The notes under the pieces are model-generated. The model was not told where the DNA came from, did not search any database, and worked only from the letters and a program-made list of their open reading frames with translations. Positions 9,023-17,234 of a DNA stretch of 64,000 bases are shown here, piece by piece. Numbering within the stretch: position 1 is the first letter of the stretch; the number at the start of each line of letters is the position of its first letter. The stretch comes from Arcicella sp038230735. GTDB taxonomy: Bacteria > Bacteroidota > Bacteroidia > Cytophagales > Spirosomataceae. The DNA is taken from NCBI GenBank assembly GCA_038230735.1, contig JBBRMR010000006.1, positions 41,218-105,217 of the forward strand. Direction: 5' to 3'. The translations under genes were made by a program, and so were the position numbers.

Positions 9023-9631
9023 TTAAATGCTTCCAATCGGGAAACTCAATCCCAAGGTAATGGCAAATGCATTGTTAGTGATATTTACTTTTGGTGCTTG
9101 TGTAGCATCGGTTAAACCTAAACCGTAGCGAACATCGAAATTCAGCCAAGTTTTATCCATAACAGCATAATTGAATCCAGCCCCAAAAGTTAATCCTAAT
9201 TCGGTACTTTTATAATATAAGTTATTAGGATTCAAATCATTACCATCTTTATTTTTAGCATTCAATAAGAAATTCACGTGCGGACCGGCAAAGAATTTTG
9301 GTCTGAACGAACCTTGTGTGTTACTACCCGCTAAATAATACGTTGCCAGAATAGGCACTTGAATATAATTTAACCGAATGGTCTCAGTAGGTGTTGTCAA
9401 TTTTGCACCCAGTCCATTGTACACTACTTGTACGCCAAGCCCGAACCAGTTTTTACTACTATAATTGAAGAATGCCCCTGCCAACAATCCTGCTTTGGAT
9501 GAAGTATTGGGATAATTGTTTAACGAAGAAATGTTAAGTCCTGCCATTGGACCAAATGATAAGTTTTGAGCATTGCCCATTCGGCTCATAAAAAAAAGGC
9601 TTGTTACCATTAAAAGTGATTTGATTTTCAT
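9023..9631 (-). CDS. Outer-membrane beta-barrel protein (PorT-like family)
   Basis: 202 residues. Signal peptide MKIKSLLMVTSLFFMSRMGNAQ, then NLSFGPMAGLNISSL, the usual opening of the Bacteroidota outer-membrane beta-barrel domain. Alternating hydrophobic/polar strands run to the C-terminus (AFAITLGLSFPIGSI). The size fits an 8-strand barrel. No ligand or partner can be deduced. Transcribed alone, convergent with the glycine-zipper lipoprotein. Confidence 0.8.
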   Translation of the reverse strand: MKIKSLLMVTSLFFMSRMGNAQNLSFGPMAGLNISSLNNYPNTSSKAGLLAGAFFNYSSKNWFGLGVQVVYNGLGAKLTTPTETIRLNYIQVPILATYYLAGSNTQGSFRPKFFAGPHVNFLLNAKNKDGNDLNPNNLYYKSTELGLTFGAGFNYAVMDKTWLNFDVRYGLGLTDATQAPKVNITNNAFAITLGLSFPIGSI

Positions 9632-9730
9632 ATTTGTAATTGTTTTATTTTTTTTGACAATATGTCAAATGACTACTGCAAAAAAATATGCCATATCACT
9701 TTGGGGAAAATTGGGGAAGGGTTCTAAGCA

Positions 9731-9763
9731 AAAATGCCCTCAAAATAAATTTAAGGGCATTTT
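9731..9763. terminator. AAAATGCCC hairpin
   Basis: AAAATGCCCT (9731-9740) pairs with AGGGCATTTT (9754-9763). It belongs to the recurrent AAAATGCCC terminator family also seen at 22749, 24173 and 36263, but no gene clearly ends here. Confidence 0.5.
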
Positions 9764-9823
9764 GTTCGATACGATAAAATTGAGTAAGCATAAGGGAGCA
9801 TCTAAAAAATAGCATACTATTAC

Positions 9824-9916
9824 TTCTGAATTTGGACTCGTTGGATTAAAGGATTTTTTGAATTGAGTTCAATTTTAATCAGAAAAATCCTAAATATGAC
9901 GAATCCAAATTCAGAA
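9824..9916. repeat. Nested inverted repeat element
   Basis: The outer arms 9824-9841 and 9899-9916 match except for one base; inner arms AGGATTTTT and AAAAATCCT continue the fold. A 93-base hairpin-forming element in an otherwise empty gap (9632-10002). Confidence 0.65.
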
Positions 9917-10002
9917 AAGGGGTATTATATCATTTGAATCATCCCTAATTTTAATTTTGAAAAGTAGACTCTCATTGTCGTTATTCAAATTAAGCAACTA
10001 TT

Positions 10003-10281
10003 TTATTGGCATTTTGCGGCAGCAATTTCTGCATTGTATTGAGCCCTTTGTGCAGTTGTTAAACCTGGGCAACTATCCAGATATTTTTTAACGGTTGCAA
10101 AATAGGCTTCACAATTTGCCTTGGTTGGACTATTTCCAAAAGTGGTAGCAGCATTTGAAACCAAGGTTGCATTGGCAGCACAAGCATCAGCTGAAACCAC
10201 AGGCTCATCTTTTTTACAACCGTAAGACAAAAGAATACCGATTGCTACGATAAAAACAGAAAGTTTAGGGAAATTTTTCAT
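10003..10281 (-). CDS. Small cysteine-rich lipoprotein
   Basis: 92 residues. Lipobox LLSYGC then KKDEP, the typical Bacteroidota surface-lipoprotein start. The mature domain of about 65 residues is helical and holds four cysteines (DACAAN, KANCEAYF, DSCPGL, AKCQ at the end), enough for two disulfides. Similar small helical lipoproteins occur widely in Cytophagales without known function. No operon partner. Confidence 0.65.
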   Translation of the reverse strand: MKNFPKLSVFIVAIGILLSYGCKKDEPVVSADACAANATLVSNAATTFGNSPTKANCEAYFATVKKYLDSCPGLTTAQRAQYNAEIAAAKCQ

Positions 10282-10390
10282 AACGTTGGATTTTTAAAAG
10301 TTTAAGGTTTTTTAACCTTGCAAAGTTCTAAAATCATCGTTTTAAATACGTCCCATTTATTAATCTATTAGTACCGATTAATAAATTACT

Positions 10391-11278
10391 TTATATTTTT
10401 GGATAAATAATTCCTTTTGCTGAAAGAAGCGTATTCTTCATCAAAGATACAATTGTCATTGGTCCAACTCCTTTGGGTACAGGTGTGATGTAGGAACATT
10501 TAGGAGCAACTTCATCAAATTTAACGTCTCCTTTCAAGGCAAATCCTGATTTTTTAGTTGAGTCTTCTACCCGTGTTAAACCCACATCAATTACTACTGC
10601 CCCTTCTTTGATGTATTCAGCTGTAATAAATTCAGGACGACCCAAAGCGGCAATCAAAATATCTGCCGAAGCACACATTTCAGCCAAATTTTTTGTTTTA
10701 GAATGGGTTAATGTTACAGTACAATTCCCCACTTTATGATTCCTTTGCATCAAAATTGACATGGGTAAACCCACAATTTGACTACGACCAACAACAACAC
10801 AATGCTTTCCCGAAGTTTCGATATTGTATTTTTCCAACAAATCTAAAATGCCTTGTGGCGTGGCAGAAATATAGGCAGGAAGTCCTTTTGCCATTCTTCC
10901 AATATTGATAGGATGAAAACCGTCCACGTCCTTACGGAAATCAATTGTTTCCATCACTTTATCAGGATTAATATGGTCAGGAAGGGGCAATTGAACTATT
11001 AAACCATCCATATCATAATTATAATTCACCTTCTGAACTTCCGCTAAAAGCTCTGATTCTGAGATACTTAAATCAAAACGAAGAAGCGTAGATTTAAAAC
11101 CTAATTCTTGACAAGATTTCACTTTATTGGCAACATAAGTTTCAGAAGCCCCATTATTTCCCACTAAAATGGCAACTAAATGGGGCGTTTTTTTCCCATT
11201 TGCTTTCATTGCAGCAACTTCAATGGCTATCTCTTTTTTAATCTCATCGGCTGTTGCCTTACCGTCTATAATTTGCAT
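10391..11278 (-). CDS. folD: Bifunctional methylene-THF dehydrogenase/methenyl-THF cyclohydrolase
   Basis: Cytoplasmic enzyme that converts 5,10-methylene-THF to 10-formyl-THF with NADP+, feeding purine and formyl-methionine synthesis. 295 residues, full length. Substrate site: Y48-x3-K52 (TYVANK); DGLIVQLPLPDH; the Rossmann nucleotide domain has VVGRSQIVGLP, HSKTKNL and VVIDVG; family signature PKGVGPMT near the end (first Gly of the usual PGGVGPMT is Lys). The start ATG at 11278 is the first Met and opens with the family motif IIDGKATA. Its promoter lies inside the end of the upstream desulfurase gene. Confidence 0.96.
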   Translation of the reverse strand: MQIIDGKATADEIKKEIAIEVAAMKANGKKTPHLVAILVGNNGASETYVANKVKSCQELGFKSTLLRFDLSISESELLAEVQKVNYNYDMDGLIVQLPLPDHINPDKVMETIDFRKDVDGFHPINIGRMAKGLPAYISATPQGILDLLEKYNIETSGKHCVVVGRSQIVGLPMSILMQRNHKVGNCTVTLTHSKTKNLAEMCASADILIAALGRPEFITAEYIKEGAVVIDVGLTRVEDSTKKSGFALKGDVKFDEVAPKCSYITPVPKGVGPMTIVSLMKNTLLSAKGIIYPKI

Positions 11279-11304
11279 GGTTGTTTTTTAGGAAAATTAA
11301 GGTG

Positions 11305-11334
11305 CAAAAATACGGCTTTATCTCAACGATTCAA
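11305..11334 (-). promoter_or_regulatory. folD promoter overlapping the desulfurase 3' end
   Basis: Minus strand TTG (11332-11334), 19 bases, TATTTTTG (11305-11312), 26 bases before the folD ATG. This matches the Bacteroidota -33/-7 layout. The -33 part lies within the last codons of the upstream gene. Confidence 0.6.
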
Positions 11335-12460
11335 CCACTTTTCTCACATAATCAATCGTAAAATCAATTTCCTCCTCCGTTGTATATTTTCCTAAACTGA
11401 ATCGAATCGAAGAGTATGCCAAATTATCCGCAACTCCAATGGCTTTCAACACGTGCGAAGGCTCAACGGAAGCGGAAGTACAAGCAGAACCGCTCGAAAC
11501 TGCAATATCCCTGAATGAATCCAACAGCTTTTCTCCATCGACACCGCCAAAAGAAATATTAGTAAGGTTTGGTAAACGATTTTCCATTGAACCGTTAACT
11601 TTTGTACCAAGGATAAATTGTAAAATTCCATTTTCCAATTTATCCCTTAACCTTATAACAACTTGATAATCAATATTTTTCGCAATTTCACAAGCCTCAC
11701 CCAAACCTATAATCCCCGTAACATTCAACGTACCCGAACGATACCCTCTTTCATGTTTCCCACCATCCATTTGAGCAATCATTCGGGCTGCATTTGTCTT
11801 AATATTGATGTATAAAGCCCCAATCCCTTTAGGAGCATAAAGTTTATGACCCGATAAACTTAATAAATCAATATTATCTCGAACAACATCAACCTCAATT
11901 TTTCCAATTGCTTGCGTTGCATCGGTATGAAACAAAATATCGTGTTTACGAGCCAATTTCCCAATATCATAAATGGGCTGAATCGTTCCAATTTCATTAT
12001 TCGCATACATTACAGAAATTAAAAAAGTCTCGGGTCGAATAGCGTCTTTAATTTGCTTAAGACTAATTAAACCATCAGAATTGGGTTTAAGATAAGTAAC
12101 TTCACAACCTTTTTTTTCTAAGTAATGACAAACGTCTAAAACTGCTTTGTGTTCAGTTTGAATGGTAATAATATGTTTCTTTTCAGGATAAAACAATTCA
12201 AATAAACCCTTGATAGCTAAGTTATTAGATTCCGTTGCACCACTTGTAAAAACAATTTCTTTTGCTTGACAATTCAATAAATTTGCGACTTGTTTTCTGG
12301 CAGTTTCTACGGCCTCTTGGGCTGTCCATCCGTATAGATGTGAGCGAGAAGAAGCATTGCCAAAGTTCTGAGAAAAGTAAGGCAACATTTGTTCTAAAAC
12401 TCGTTCGTCAACGGGCGTTGTAGCATTATAGTCAAGGTAAATTGGGAATTTCATTTTCAA
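11318..12460 (-). CDS. Cysteine desulfurase (IscS/NifS family)
   Basis: PLP enzyme that takes sulfur from cysteine for Fe-S clusters and tRNA thiolation. 380 residues. PLP features: FTSGATESNN, D180 in FHTDATQ, and Schiff-base lysine K206 in SLSGHKLYAPKG. The catalytic cysteine is C327 in SSGSACTSA, on the longer loop typical of group I (IscS/NifS) enzymes. No iscU, iscA or regulator lies next to it, so its exact sulfur acceptor is not evident. It sits upstream of folD on the same strand. Confidence 0.93.
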   Translation of the reverse strand: MKMKFPIYLDYNATTPVDERVLEQMLPYFSQNFGNASSRSHLYGWTAQEAVETARKQVANLLNCQAKEIVFTSGATESNNLAIKGLFELFYPEKKHIITIQTEHKAVLDVCHYLEKKGCEVTYLKPNSDGLISLKQIKDAIRPETFLISVMYANNEIGTIQPIYDIGKLARKHDILFHTDATQAIGKIEVDVVRDNIDLLSLSGHKLYAPKGIGALYINIKTNAARMIAQMDGGKHERGYRSGTLNVTGIIGLGEACEIAKNIDYQVVIRLRDKLENGILQFILGTKVNGSMENRLPNLTNISFGGVDGEKLLDSFRDIAVSSGSACTSASVEPSHVLKAIGVADNLAYSSIRFSLGKYTTEEEIDFTIDYVRKVVESLR

Positions 12461-12527
12461 ATTTAAAACAAAAATGGGATAAACTTTCGCTTATCCCATT
12501 TTTAAAATATTTGTTCAAATTGAGAAA

Positions 12528-13070
12528 TTACTTTCCTCCAAATAATCCACCAAGAAGACCACCTAAGCCTCCCCCACCTTGTGGTTGTTGTTGCTGTCCG
12601 CCACCGCCCATAAATCTACCTGCAATATTCATAATGTCGTTCATATCAACTTTACCATCCGCCATTACATTCATAATGTCTCCCATGTCAAAATTTGAGT
12701 TTGATGGGTCAGCAGTTTGCTTCACCATTGAACCCATGACCCCTGGCAATACTTGTGAAACGATACCAGAAGCAGCACCATTGCCTATACCAAATTTTTG
12801 CATCAGACTACTAATGGCTTGCTGTGCAATACCCGCCACAATTGGATTAGACATTAACCCCGAACCGCTTGTTCCAGACTGTCCTCCCAGAAGTCCCGCT
12901 AAACCAGCCAAGCCAGATCCACCACCTTGTGCTTGCTGTTGCATTCCACCCGTGATAGCACCCAATATTGTTTGCATTGCCGAATCATTTTGCTCATTCG
13001 GAATAGCAGGATTATTTACGATTGCCTCTTGTGAATGGTCTTGAATCAGACCCATTAGTCTTTCAAACAT
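12528..13070 (-). CDS. Gly/Gln-rich hypothetical protein, DUF937-like
   Basis: 180 residues, no signal peptide. Begins MFERLMGLIQDHSQEAIVNN; the middle has GSGLMSNPIVAGIAQQAISSLMQKFG and ASGIVSQVLPGVMGSMV, resembling DUF937/YidB-like helical proteins; an acidic DMNDIMNIAGRFMG segment follows; the end is low complexity (GGGGQQQQPQGGGG, GGLLGGLFGGK). The pattern of short amphipathic helices between flexible Gly/Gln linkers suggests self-association. Function unknown. A short 3' gap separates it from the desulfurase on the same strand. Confidence 0.65.
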   Translation of the reverse strand: MFERLMGLIQDHSQEAIVNNPAIPNEQNDSAMQTILGAITGGMQQQAQGGGSGLAGLAGLLGGQSGTSGSGLMSNPIVAGIAQQAISSLMQKFGIGNGAASGIVSQVLPGVMGSMVKQTADPSNSNFDMGDIMNVMADGKVDMNDIMNIAGRFMGGGGQQQQPQGGGGLGGLLGGLFGGK

Positions 13071-13172
13071 TGTTTTTTCGTTAAGAATTGTTATTTTTCA
13101 ATTTTGATACAATTATAAATAGAATTTTTTAATTTCAAGAAAAATTTATTGTTTATTTCTAATTGCGTACTT

Positions 13173-13610
13173 ATGACAACTAAAATACCCGATGGGTCAC
13201 TCGAAAATAAAACAATTTTATTAAAGGAACAGATTGAAGCCCTGTCTGCCGATTTGAGGTATCCATCCGAATCGGATGAAAAGATAGAGTATTTTGATAT
13301 GGAACATTCTACCACTGATAAATTATCATTGGCAGATTTCAGAATGTATAATGGTATCAAGCCTGAAACAGTAATTAATGAAATATCGTTTGATGATTTT
13401 TTCAGACCGCTCATTAAAACGGAGGATTGGTTTGGCGAAGAAGAAAAAAAATGGACGAAAGATAGCTTAAAACTCAAAAATCTACTTGCTGAAAAAGCAA
13501 AAGATTTTCAGATTTATAAGGTTGGGACGGATGAAATTGATGTTTTTGTATTTGGGAAAGCGGAGGAATGTAAATGGGTGGGTTTAAAAACAAAGGTTGT
13601 GGAGACCTAA
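13173..13610 (+). CDS. Nuclease A inhibitor (NuiA)-like protein
   Basis: 145 residues from the ATG at 13173 (the frame opens at a TTG at 13149, but the first Met begins MTTKIPDGSL and fits better). The C-terminal half matches cyanobacterial NuiA as I recall it: ISFDDFFRP...TEDWFGEEE aligned with DIDSFFSR...PQDWYEDEE, then EIDVFVFGK aligned with ELDVYVIGE, and the identical ending TKVVET. NuiA binds and blocks the sugar-non-specific nuclease NucA. No NucA-type nuclease is visible in the window, so its partner is unknown. Cytoplasmic or self-protection role is inferred. Confidence 0.8.
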   Translation: MTTKIPDGSLENKTILLKEQIEALSADLRYPSESDEKIEYFDMEHSTTDKLSLADFRMYNGIKPETVINEISFDDFFRPLIKTEDWFGEEEKKWTKDSLKLKNLLAEKAKDFQIYKVGTDEIDVFVFGKAEECKWVGLKTKVVET

Positions 13611-13613
13611 AAA

Positions 13614-13668
13614 TACCACAGGCTTTAGCCTGTTTTGTAATGTTATCAACAGGTTAAAGCCTGTGGTA
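13614..13668. repeat. REP-like palindrome (CCACAGGCTTTAGCC family)
   Basis: 21-base arms (13614-13634 and 13648-13668) with one mismatch and a 13-base loop, directly after the NuiA-like gene. GC-richer than its surroundings, as extragenic palindromes usually are. Confidence 0.75.
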
Positions 13669-13677
13669 AATAAAAAA

Positions 13678-13701
13678 AGAGCGATTCGTTTGAATCGCTC
13701 T
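13678..13701. terminator. Bidirectional terminator between nuiA-like and rplT
   Basis: Perfect 10-base-pair stem AGAGCGATTC/GAATCGCTCT with a GTTT loop, an A run on one side and TAAATTTT on the other; serves the convergent genes. Confidence 0.85.
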
Positions 13702-13708
13702 AAATTTT

Positions 13709-14053
13709 CTATTTTACTTTTGCTACTACTGCTTTGAACGCCTCTGGGTGATTCATCGCTAAGTCAGCTAATACTTTTCTGTTTAACTCGATACCGTTTG
13801 CATGAACCTTACCCATTAATACTGAGTAAGATAATCCTTCCTGACGAGCGGCAGCGTTGATACGCTGAATCCACAATGAACGGAAGTCTCTTTTCTTAAC
13901 TTTACGGTCACGGTAAGCATATTGAAGACCTTTTTCAATTTTGTTTTTGGCTACCGTCCAAACGTTTTTACCTCTACCATAAAAACCTTTGGCTAATTTA
14001 AGCACTTTTTTACGTCTTGCTCTTGACGCTACGTGATTGACGCTACGTGGCAT
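13709..14053 (-). CDS. rplT: 50S ribosomal protein bL20
   Basis: 114 residues, full length. Binds 23S rRNA early in large-subunit assembly. Starts MPRSVNHVASRARRKKVLKL and contains AKGFYGRGKNVW, AYRDRKVKKRDFRSLWIQRI and NAAARQEGLSYS, the standard bL20 signature. Lies 168 bases downstream of rpmI on the same strand, an unusually long spacer filled with short repeats. infC, normally just ahead of rpmI, is 46 kb away. Confidence 0.98.
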   Translation of the reverse strand: MPRSVNHVASRARRKKVLKLAKGFYGRGKNVWTVAKNKIEKGLQYAYRDRKVKKRDFRSLWIQRINAAARQEGLSYSVLMGKVHANGIELNRKVLADLAMNHPEAFKAVVAKVK

Positions 14054-14130
14054 AATTTTGTTTGTTTTTTGAAATTTGGCGGTTAAATTTTAACCCTTAA
14101 TGAGCCAATCTTCTGGTTGAACAATAACTT

Positions 14131-14221
14131 TTCAGTTATCAGTAAATAGTTGTCAGTTATCAGAAAAAACAGAATTAATATTTTTAACTGTTTACTGTTA
14201 ATTGTTTACTGTTCACTGTTT
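14131..14221. repeat. Word-built repeat in the rpmI-rplT spacer
   Basis: CAGTTATCAGTAAATAGTTG-CAGTTATCAG followed by AACTGTTTACTGTTAATTG-TTTACTGTTCACTG. Two short words are each repeated two to three times between two ribosomal protein genes. Confidence 0.6.
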
Positions 14222-14416
14222 TTACATTACTAACATTAACGTAACTCTGTTCATGTCGGCAGATGATACTAAACCTGCGTGAACAAGATTACGCTTACGT
14301 TTTGTTGATTTTTTAGTAAGAATATGGCTATGATAAGCGTGCTTACGCTTGATTTTGCCTGTTCCTGTAACCTTAAAGCGTTTTTTCGCTCCAGATTTGG
14401 TTTTCATTTTTGGCAT
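14222..14416 (-). CDS. rpmI: 50S ribosomal protein bL35
   Basis: 64 residues, full length. Begins MPKMKTKSGAKKRFKVTGTG and contains KRKHAYHSHILTKKSTKRKR, the bL35 signature; very basic, ending SSADMNRVTLMLVM. First gene of the rpmI-rplT pair, with its own strong promoter. Confidence 0.98.
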   Translation of the reverse strand: MPKMKTKSGAKKRFKVTGTGKIKRKHAYHSHILTKKSTKRKRNLVHAGLVSSADMNRVTLMLVM

Positions 14417-14468
14417 TCTGTTAAACGTTTAATTGTGAAAAATACTGAACTTTTTGTAAAATAGAGTG

Positions 14469-14496
14469 CAAAGATACGAATAAATACGTTTGACAA
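14469..14496 (-). promoter_or_regulatory. rpmI-rplT promoter
   Basis: Minus strand TTG (14494-14496), 17 bases, TATCTTTG (14469-14476). This matches the Bacteroidota consensus well; the leader to rpmI is about 45 bases, with no obvious L20-binding structure. Confidence 0.7.
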
Positions 14497-14507
14497 GTCA
14501 GAAGTGC

Positions 14508-15275
14508 CTACAAATATTCCTCAAAACGCTCGTAAAGTTCAGTAATATAGCCTTTGTTACCGTTTGGATTTTTAAGGCTTTTCGTAAATTCATACCAATA
14601 ACCATCCCCCACCGAAAGAAATTTACCGACCGATTTAGGCTCATTTTTACTGGCTTTGTCGGTAATAAATTCGCCCACAAAAACATTGGTAACCATATCG
14701 CTGGCTTCTTCCCAAGATATGCTTCGGCTTCGTTTCGTATCTTCTACAGCGGTATTACATTCAACTGTTCTATCAGTATAATGTAGGATTAATTCCAGTT
14801 CAGAAAACGCATTCCTTTGTTCTAATTTCCTAAATATCAACTTAAAAGGCATTTCTTTTCCGTAGGTTTCATAAGCTGCTTGCATTAATTCTTGCAAAAG
14901 AAATTCCCATCGGTCTTGATTTTTAGGGTTGCCGTAAACCTTTCCGTCAATTGATAACTCAAAGAAATTTTGCTCTTCATTTATTGCCTTTTGATTGGGT
15001 TTTTCGGGCGTGTGAGAAAGCAATTCTAAGATTGGTTTTTTCCAAGCGTTTGAAATTTCTCCCGCCCAAGCCAAATCTTCTTCACCCGTGAAGCCTTCTT
15101 CCAAAATCTCTTCATCCGTCAATTCTTCACGGTAAGTATAAGCAATATCGAAAATAGTATTGATGGCTTTTTCTTCAAAATCCATCGTCAAAATTACTTG
15201 ATGCGAAAAAGGAGGAGGCATAATATCTGCCGTCTCAAACTTAATTTGTATTTGCTTAATGTTGTTGGTCTGCAT
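14508..15275 (-). CDS. Conserved-looking hypothetical protein
   Basis: 255 residues, acidic, no signal peptide or membrane segment. Notable stretches: MPPPFSHQVILTMDF, REELTDEEILEEGF, a middle part similar in tone to plant/bacterial carbohydrate-free alpha/beta proteins (NFFELSIDGKVYGNPKN, RWEFLLQELMQAAYETYG) and VGDGYWYEFTKSLKN near the end. Not recognised. It lies 15 bases downstream of menE on the same strand, so the two are probably co-transcribed, which may or may not imply a shared role. Confidence 0.65.
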   Translation of the reverse strand: MQTNNIKQIQIKFETADIMPPPFSHQVILTMDFEEKAINTIFDIAYTYREELTDEEILEEGFTGEEDLAWAGEISNAWKKPILELLSHTPEKPNQKAINEEQNFFELSIDGKVYGNPKNQDRWEFLLQELMQAAYETYGKEMPFKLIFRKLEQRNAFSELELILHYTDRTVECNTAVEDTKRSRSISWEEASDMVTNVFVGEFITDKASKNEPKSVGKFLSVGDGYWYEFTKSLKNPNGNKGYITELYERFEEYL

Positions 15276-15290
15276 AATTATCGAATTTCC

Positions 15291-16319
15291 CTACAAATTT
15301 AACCTTTTAATCGTTACCTTTTTGTCAATTTTGCCCGTCGGCGTTTCTGAGAAGTTTTTTATGGTAAAAATTTGTTTTGGAATTTCATATCTTGATAAAT
15401 CTACTCTGGCTTGATTCAATAGCATTTCATTTGCCAAATATTCAGTTTCTATTACTAAAATTAACTTTTGCCCTAACTTTTCATCGTCTATTCCAAAAGC
15501 AAAAAATCTTTTATCTAAAATGAATTTCTCAAAGATTTTTTCGATCTTTTCCAATTGAATTTTTACGCCTCCGCTATTAATAATATTGTCAAATCTGCCA
15601 ATCAATTTAAACTCATGCTGATTCATAATTTCCACAATATCATTGGTCTGCACCAACTCATGATTACTGGCATCGGCAATAATATTTAAGCAATTTCTTT
15701 CGTCAATCCCAATTGTCACGCCTTCTAAAACCTGAAAATTATCGCTTCTATTTACTCCATTCAAAGCTCTAATGGCAATATGTGAAACCGTCTCCGTCAT
15801 GCCGTAAGTGCTGTAAACGGGTACGGTCAAGTATTGAATTTCATTTTCCAGAACTTCATTTACAGATGCTCCGCCTACGATTACGGCTTTTATTTTATTC
15901 AGAACTTTAATCTGGTTTTCATTTTCAAGAATCTTTTGTAATTGTAAAGGCACAAAAGCGGCAAAATCAAAATCTTGGTCTTCGAGGTTCTCCAAGGGAT
16001 TACTATTGGGTTCAATAATAGTCAATTCTAAACCCAAAACCATTCCTCTAACCAGCATCATAATCCCTGCAATATAATCAACGTTTAGGCAAACTAAGGC
16101 TTTGTAATTAGGCTGTAAATTAAAGGTTCTGCCCGTTAATTTTGCACTGGCTTCCATTTGAAAACGGGTCAAAATGATGGGTTTAGGCTCGCCCGTTGAA
16201 CCAGAGGTTTTTAATACAAACTCTTGCTGACCAGATAGCCATTTTTCACAAAAGTCAAAAACTTTTTGGTCGTATTCTGAATCGGGAAAAGGAAGGTTTT
16301 TGAAATTATTGATTTGCAT
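15291..16319 (-). CDS. menE: O-succinylbenzoate-CoA ligase-like AMP-binding enzyme
   Basis: Adenylate-forming ligase that activates o-succinylbenzoate to its CoA thioester in menaquinone synthesis. About 342 residues, the short form usual in Bacteroidota (most ANL enzymes exceed 450). P-loop-like LKTSGSTGEPKPI; adenylate motif YSTYGMTETVSHI; hinge GRFDNIINSGGVKIQLEKIE; C-terminal catalytic lysine region SETPTGKIDKKV. The frame opens at 16331 (MDKI), but the next Met (16319, MQINNF) is equally good. menB lies 1.5 kb away on the other strand, supporting the pathway call. Confidence 0.85.
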   Translation of the reverse strand: MQINNFKNLPFPDSEYDQKVFDFCEKWLSGQQEFVLKTSGSTGEPKPIILTRFQMEASAKLTGRTFNLQPNYKALVCLNVDYIAGIMMLVRGMVLGLELTIIEPNSNPLENLEDQDFDFAAFVPLQLQKILENENQIKVLNKIKAVIVGGASVNEVLENEIQYLTVPVYSTYGMTETVSHIAIRALNGVNRSDNFQVLEGVTIGIDERNCLNIIADASNHELVQTNDIVEIMNQHEFKLIGRFDNIINSGGVKIQLEKIEKIFEKFILDKRFFAFGIDDEKLGQKLILVIETEYLANEMLLNQARVDLSRYEIPKQIFTIKNFSETPTGKIDKKVTIKRLNL

Positions 16320-16398
16320 AATTTTATCCATAAAAAAACACCCAAAGAAAACACCTAATTTGGTATTTTCTATGAGTGTTAGAGCGTAAATGAATTCT

Positions 16399-16905
16399 TT
16401 AAGCTATTTTTAAGATATTCGTTTTGGAGTCAAGAGTCGCTTTGAAGGATTTTAAAGCCGCAGTAGCTGGTCCATTCGTTGCATTTCCAGCAGAATCAAA
16501 ATTTGAACCGTGGTTTGAACAATTGAAACTTGTCTTGTCAGGGACAAAATCTACTGTTGTACCCTGATGCGTACAGGCTTTTGCTAAGGCTAAAAAGTCA
16601 CCATTTTTAGTTCTTGCCACAATAATATCCCCTGAAATAAGGGCTTTGCCATTGGTGGCAAGGTCTGAAAAGTTTTTATCGGTAATATCCAAAGTAAAAT
16701 CTATTGTTCCTTTGGCGATAGAATTATTTCCAGTCAATCCGCTAACTGTTGTTGTACCGCCACCAGTTGTGGGAGTCGTTGGAGTGGTTGGAGTTGTAAC
16801 AGCGGGTTTTGGATCGCTTGAATTTGAGCATCCCGACATACAATTTTGTAAAATAACTGCCCCAACGCTTATTCCAACCAAATTTAAAAATTCTTTACGT
16901 TCCAT
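16399..16905 (-). CDS. Rieske [2Fe-2S] domain lipoprotein
   Basis: 168 residues. The N-terminus MERKEFLNLVGISVGAVI is an export signal followed by cysteines at 22 and 26 (LQNC, MSGC), either of which could be lipidated. A Thr-Pro linker (about 37-47) leads to a compact Rieske domain with both ligand pairs: C111-T-H113 and C129-S-N-H132. The fold is the soluble/arsenite-oxidase-like size, not a cytochrome bc1 subunit with its usual extra loops. No oxidase partner is adjacent. Likely a periplasmic electron carrier; partner unknown. Confidence 0.85.
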   Translation of the reverse strand: MERKEFLNLVGISVGAVILQNCMSGCSNSSDPKPAVTTPTTPTTPTTGGGTTTVSGLTGNNSIAKGTIDFTLDITDKNFSDLATNGKALISGDIIVARTKNGDFLALAKACTHQGTTVDFVPDKTSFNCSNHGSNFDSAGNATNGPATAALKSFKATLDSKTNILKIA

Positions 16906-17187
16906 TTTTCAGAGTTTTAGTTTGTGGATAAAGTTTAATACGTTCCTTCCTTTTAACAGTGATACGCATACAATGTTTAGAAGGTTGCGGGATAAGAAAT
17001 ATTATTTTAAACATTTTGAAAAACAATGGACCTTTTTGAAGGTTTAATCTATCAGATAAGGTAGATATTTAATCCAAAATTGAACTAATATTTTAAAAAT
17101 CAAAGGTGATATTTTGGTAAATGTGTTTAATAAATAGATTATTTAACCAATTATTGAAATAAAAGCAATTATTTTATCTAAATTAAT

Positions 17188-17195
17188 TAAATTTG
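17188..17195 (+). promoter_or_regulatory. -7 box ahead of the DUF2452 gene
   Basis: TAAATTTG, matching TAnnTTTG, 40 bases before the ATG at 17235. The remainder of the gap 16906-17234 is AT-rich with nothing else seen. Confidence 0.45.
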
Positions 17196-17234
17196 CAGGA
17201 TGAAACACGTTTTAGTTCATGAATTAACAAAATT

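Noticed and set aside
9573..9812. 79-codon plus-strand frame
   Set aside because: Overlaps the start and promoter of the beta-barrel gene and runs through a terminator hairpin; no protein-like pattern.
12442..13044. 200-codon proline/cysteine-rich plus-strand frame
   Set aside because: Antisense of the Gly/Gln-rich gene; Pro/Cys richness is the complement of Gly/Gln codons.
13614..13668. Integron attC-like site
   Set aside because: The palindrome lacks the paired core sites and unpaired bulges of attC; fits a REP-like element better. The hairpins near 31490-31660 were also considered as attC and rejected because no integrase or cassette array is present.
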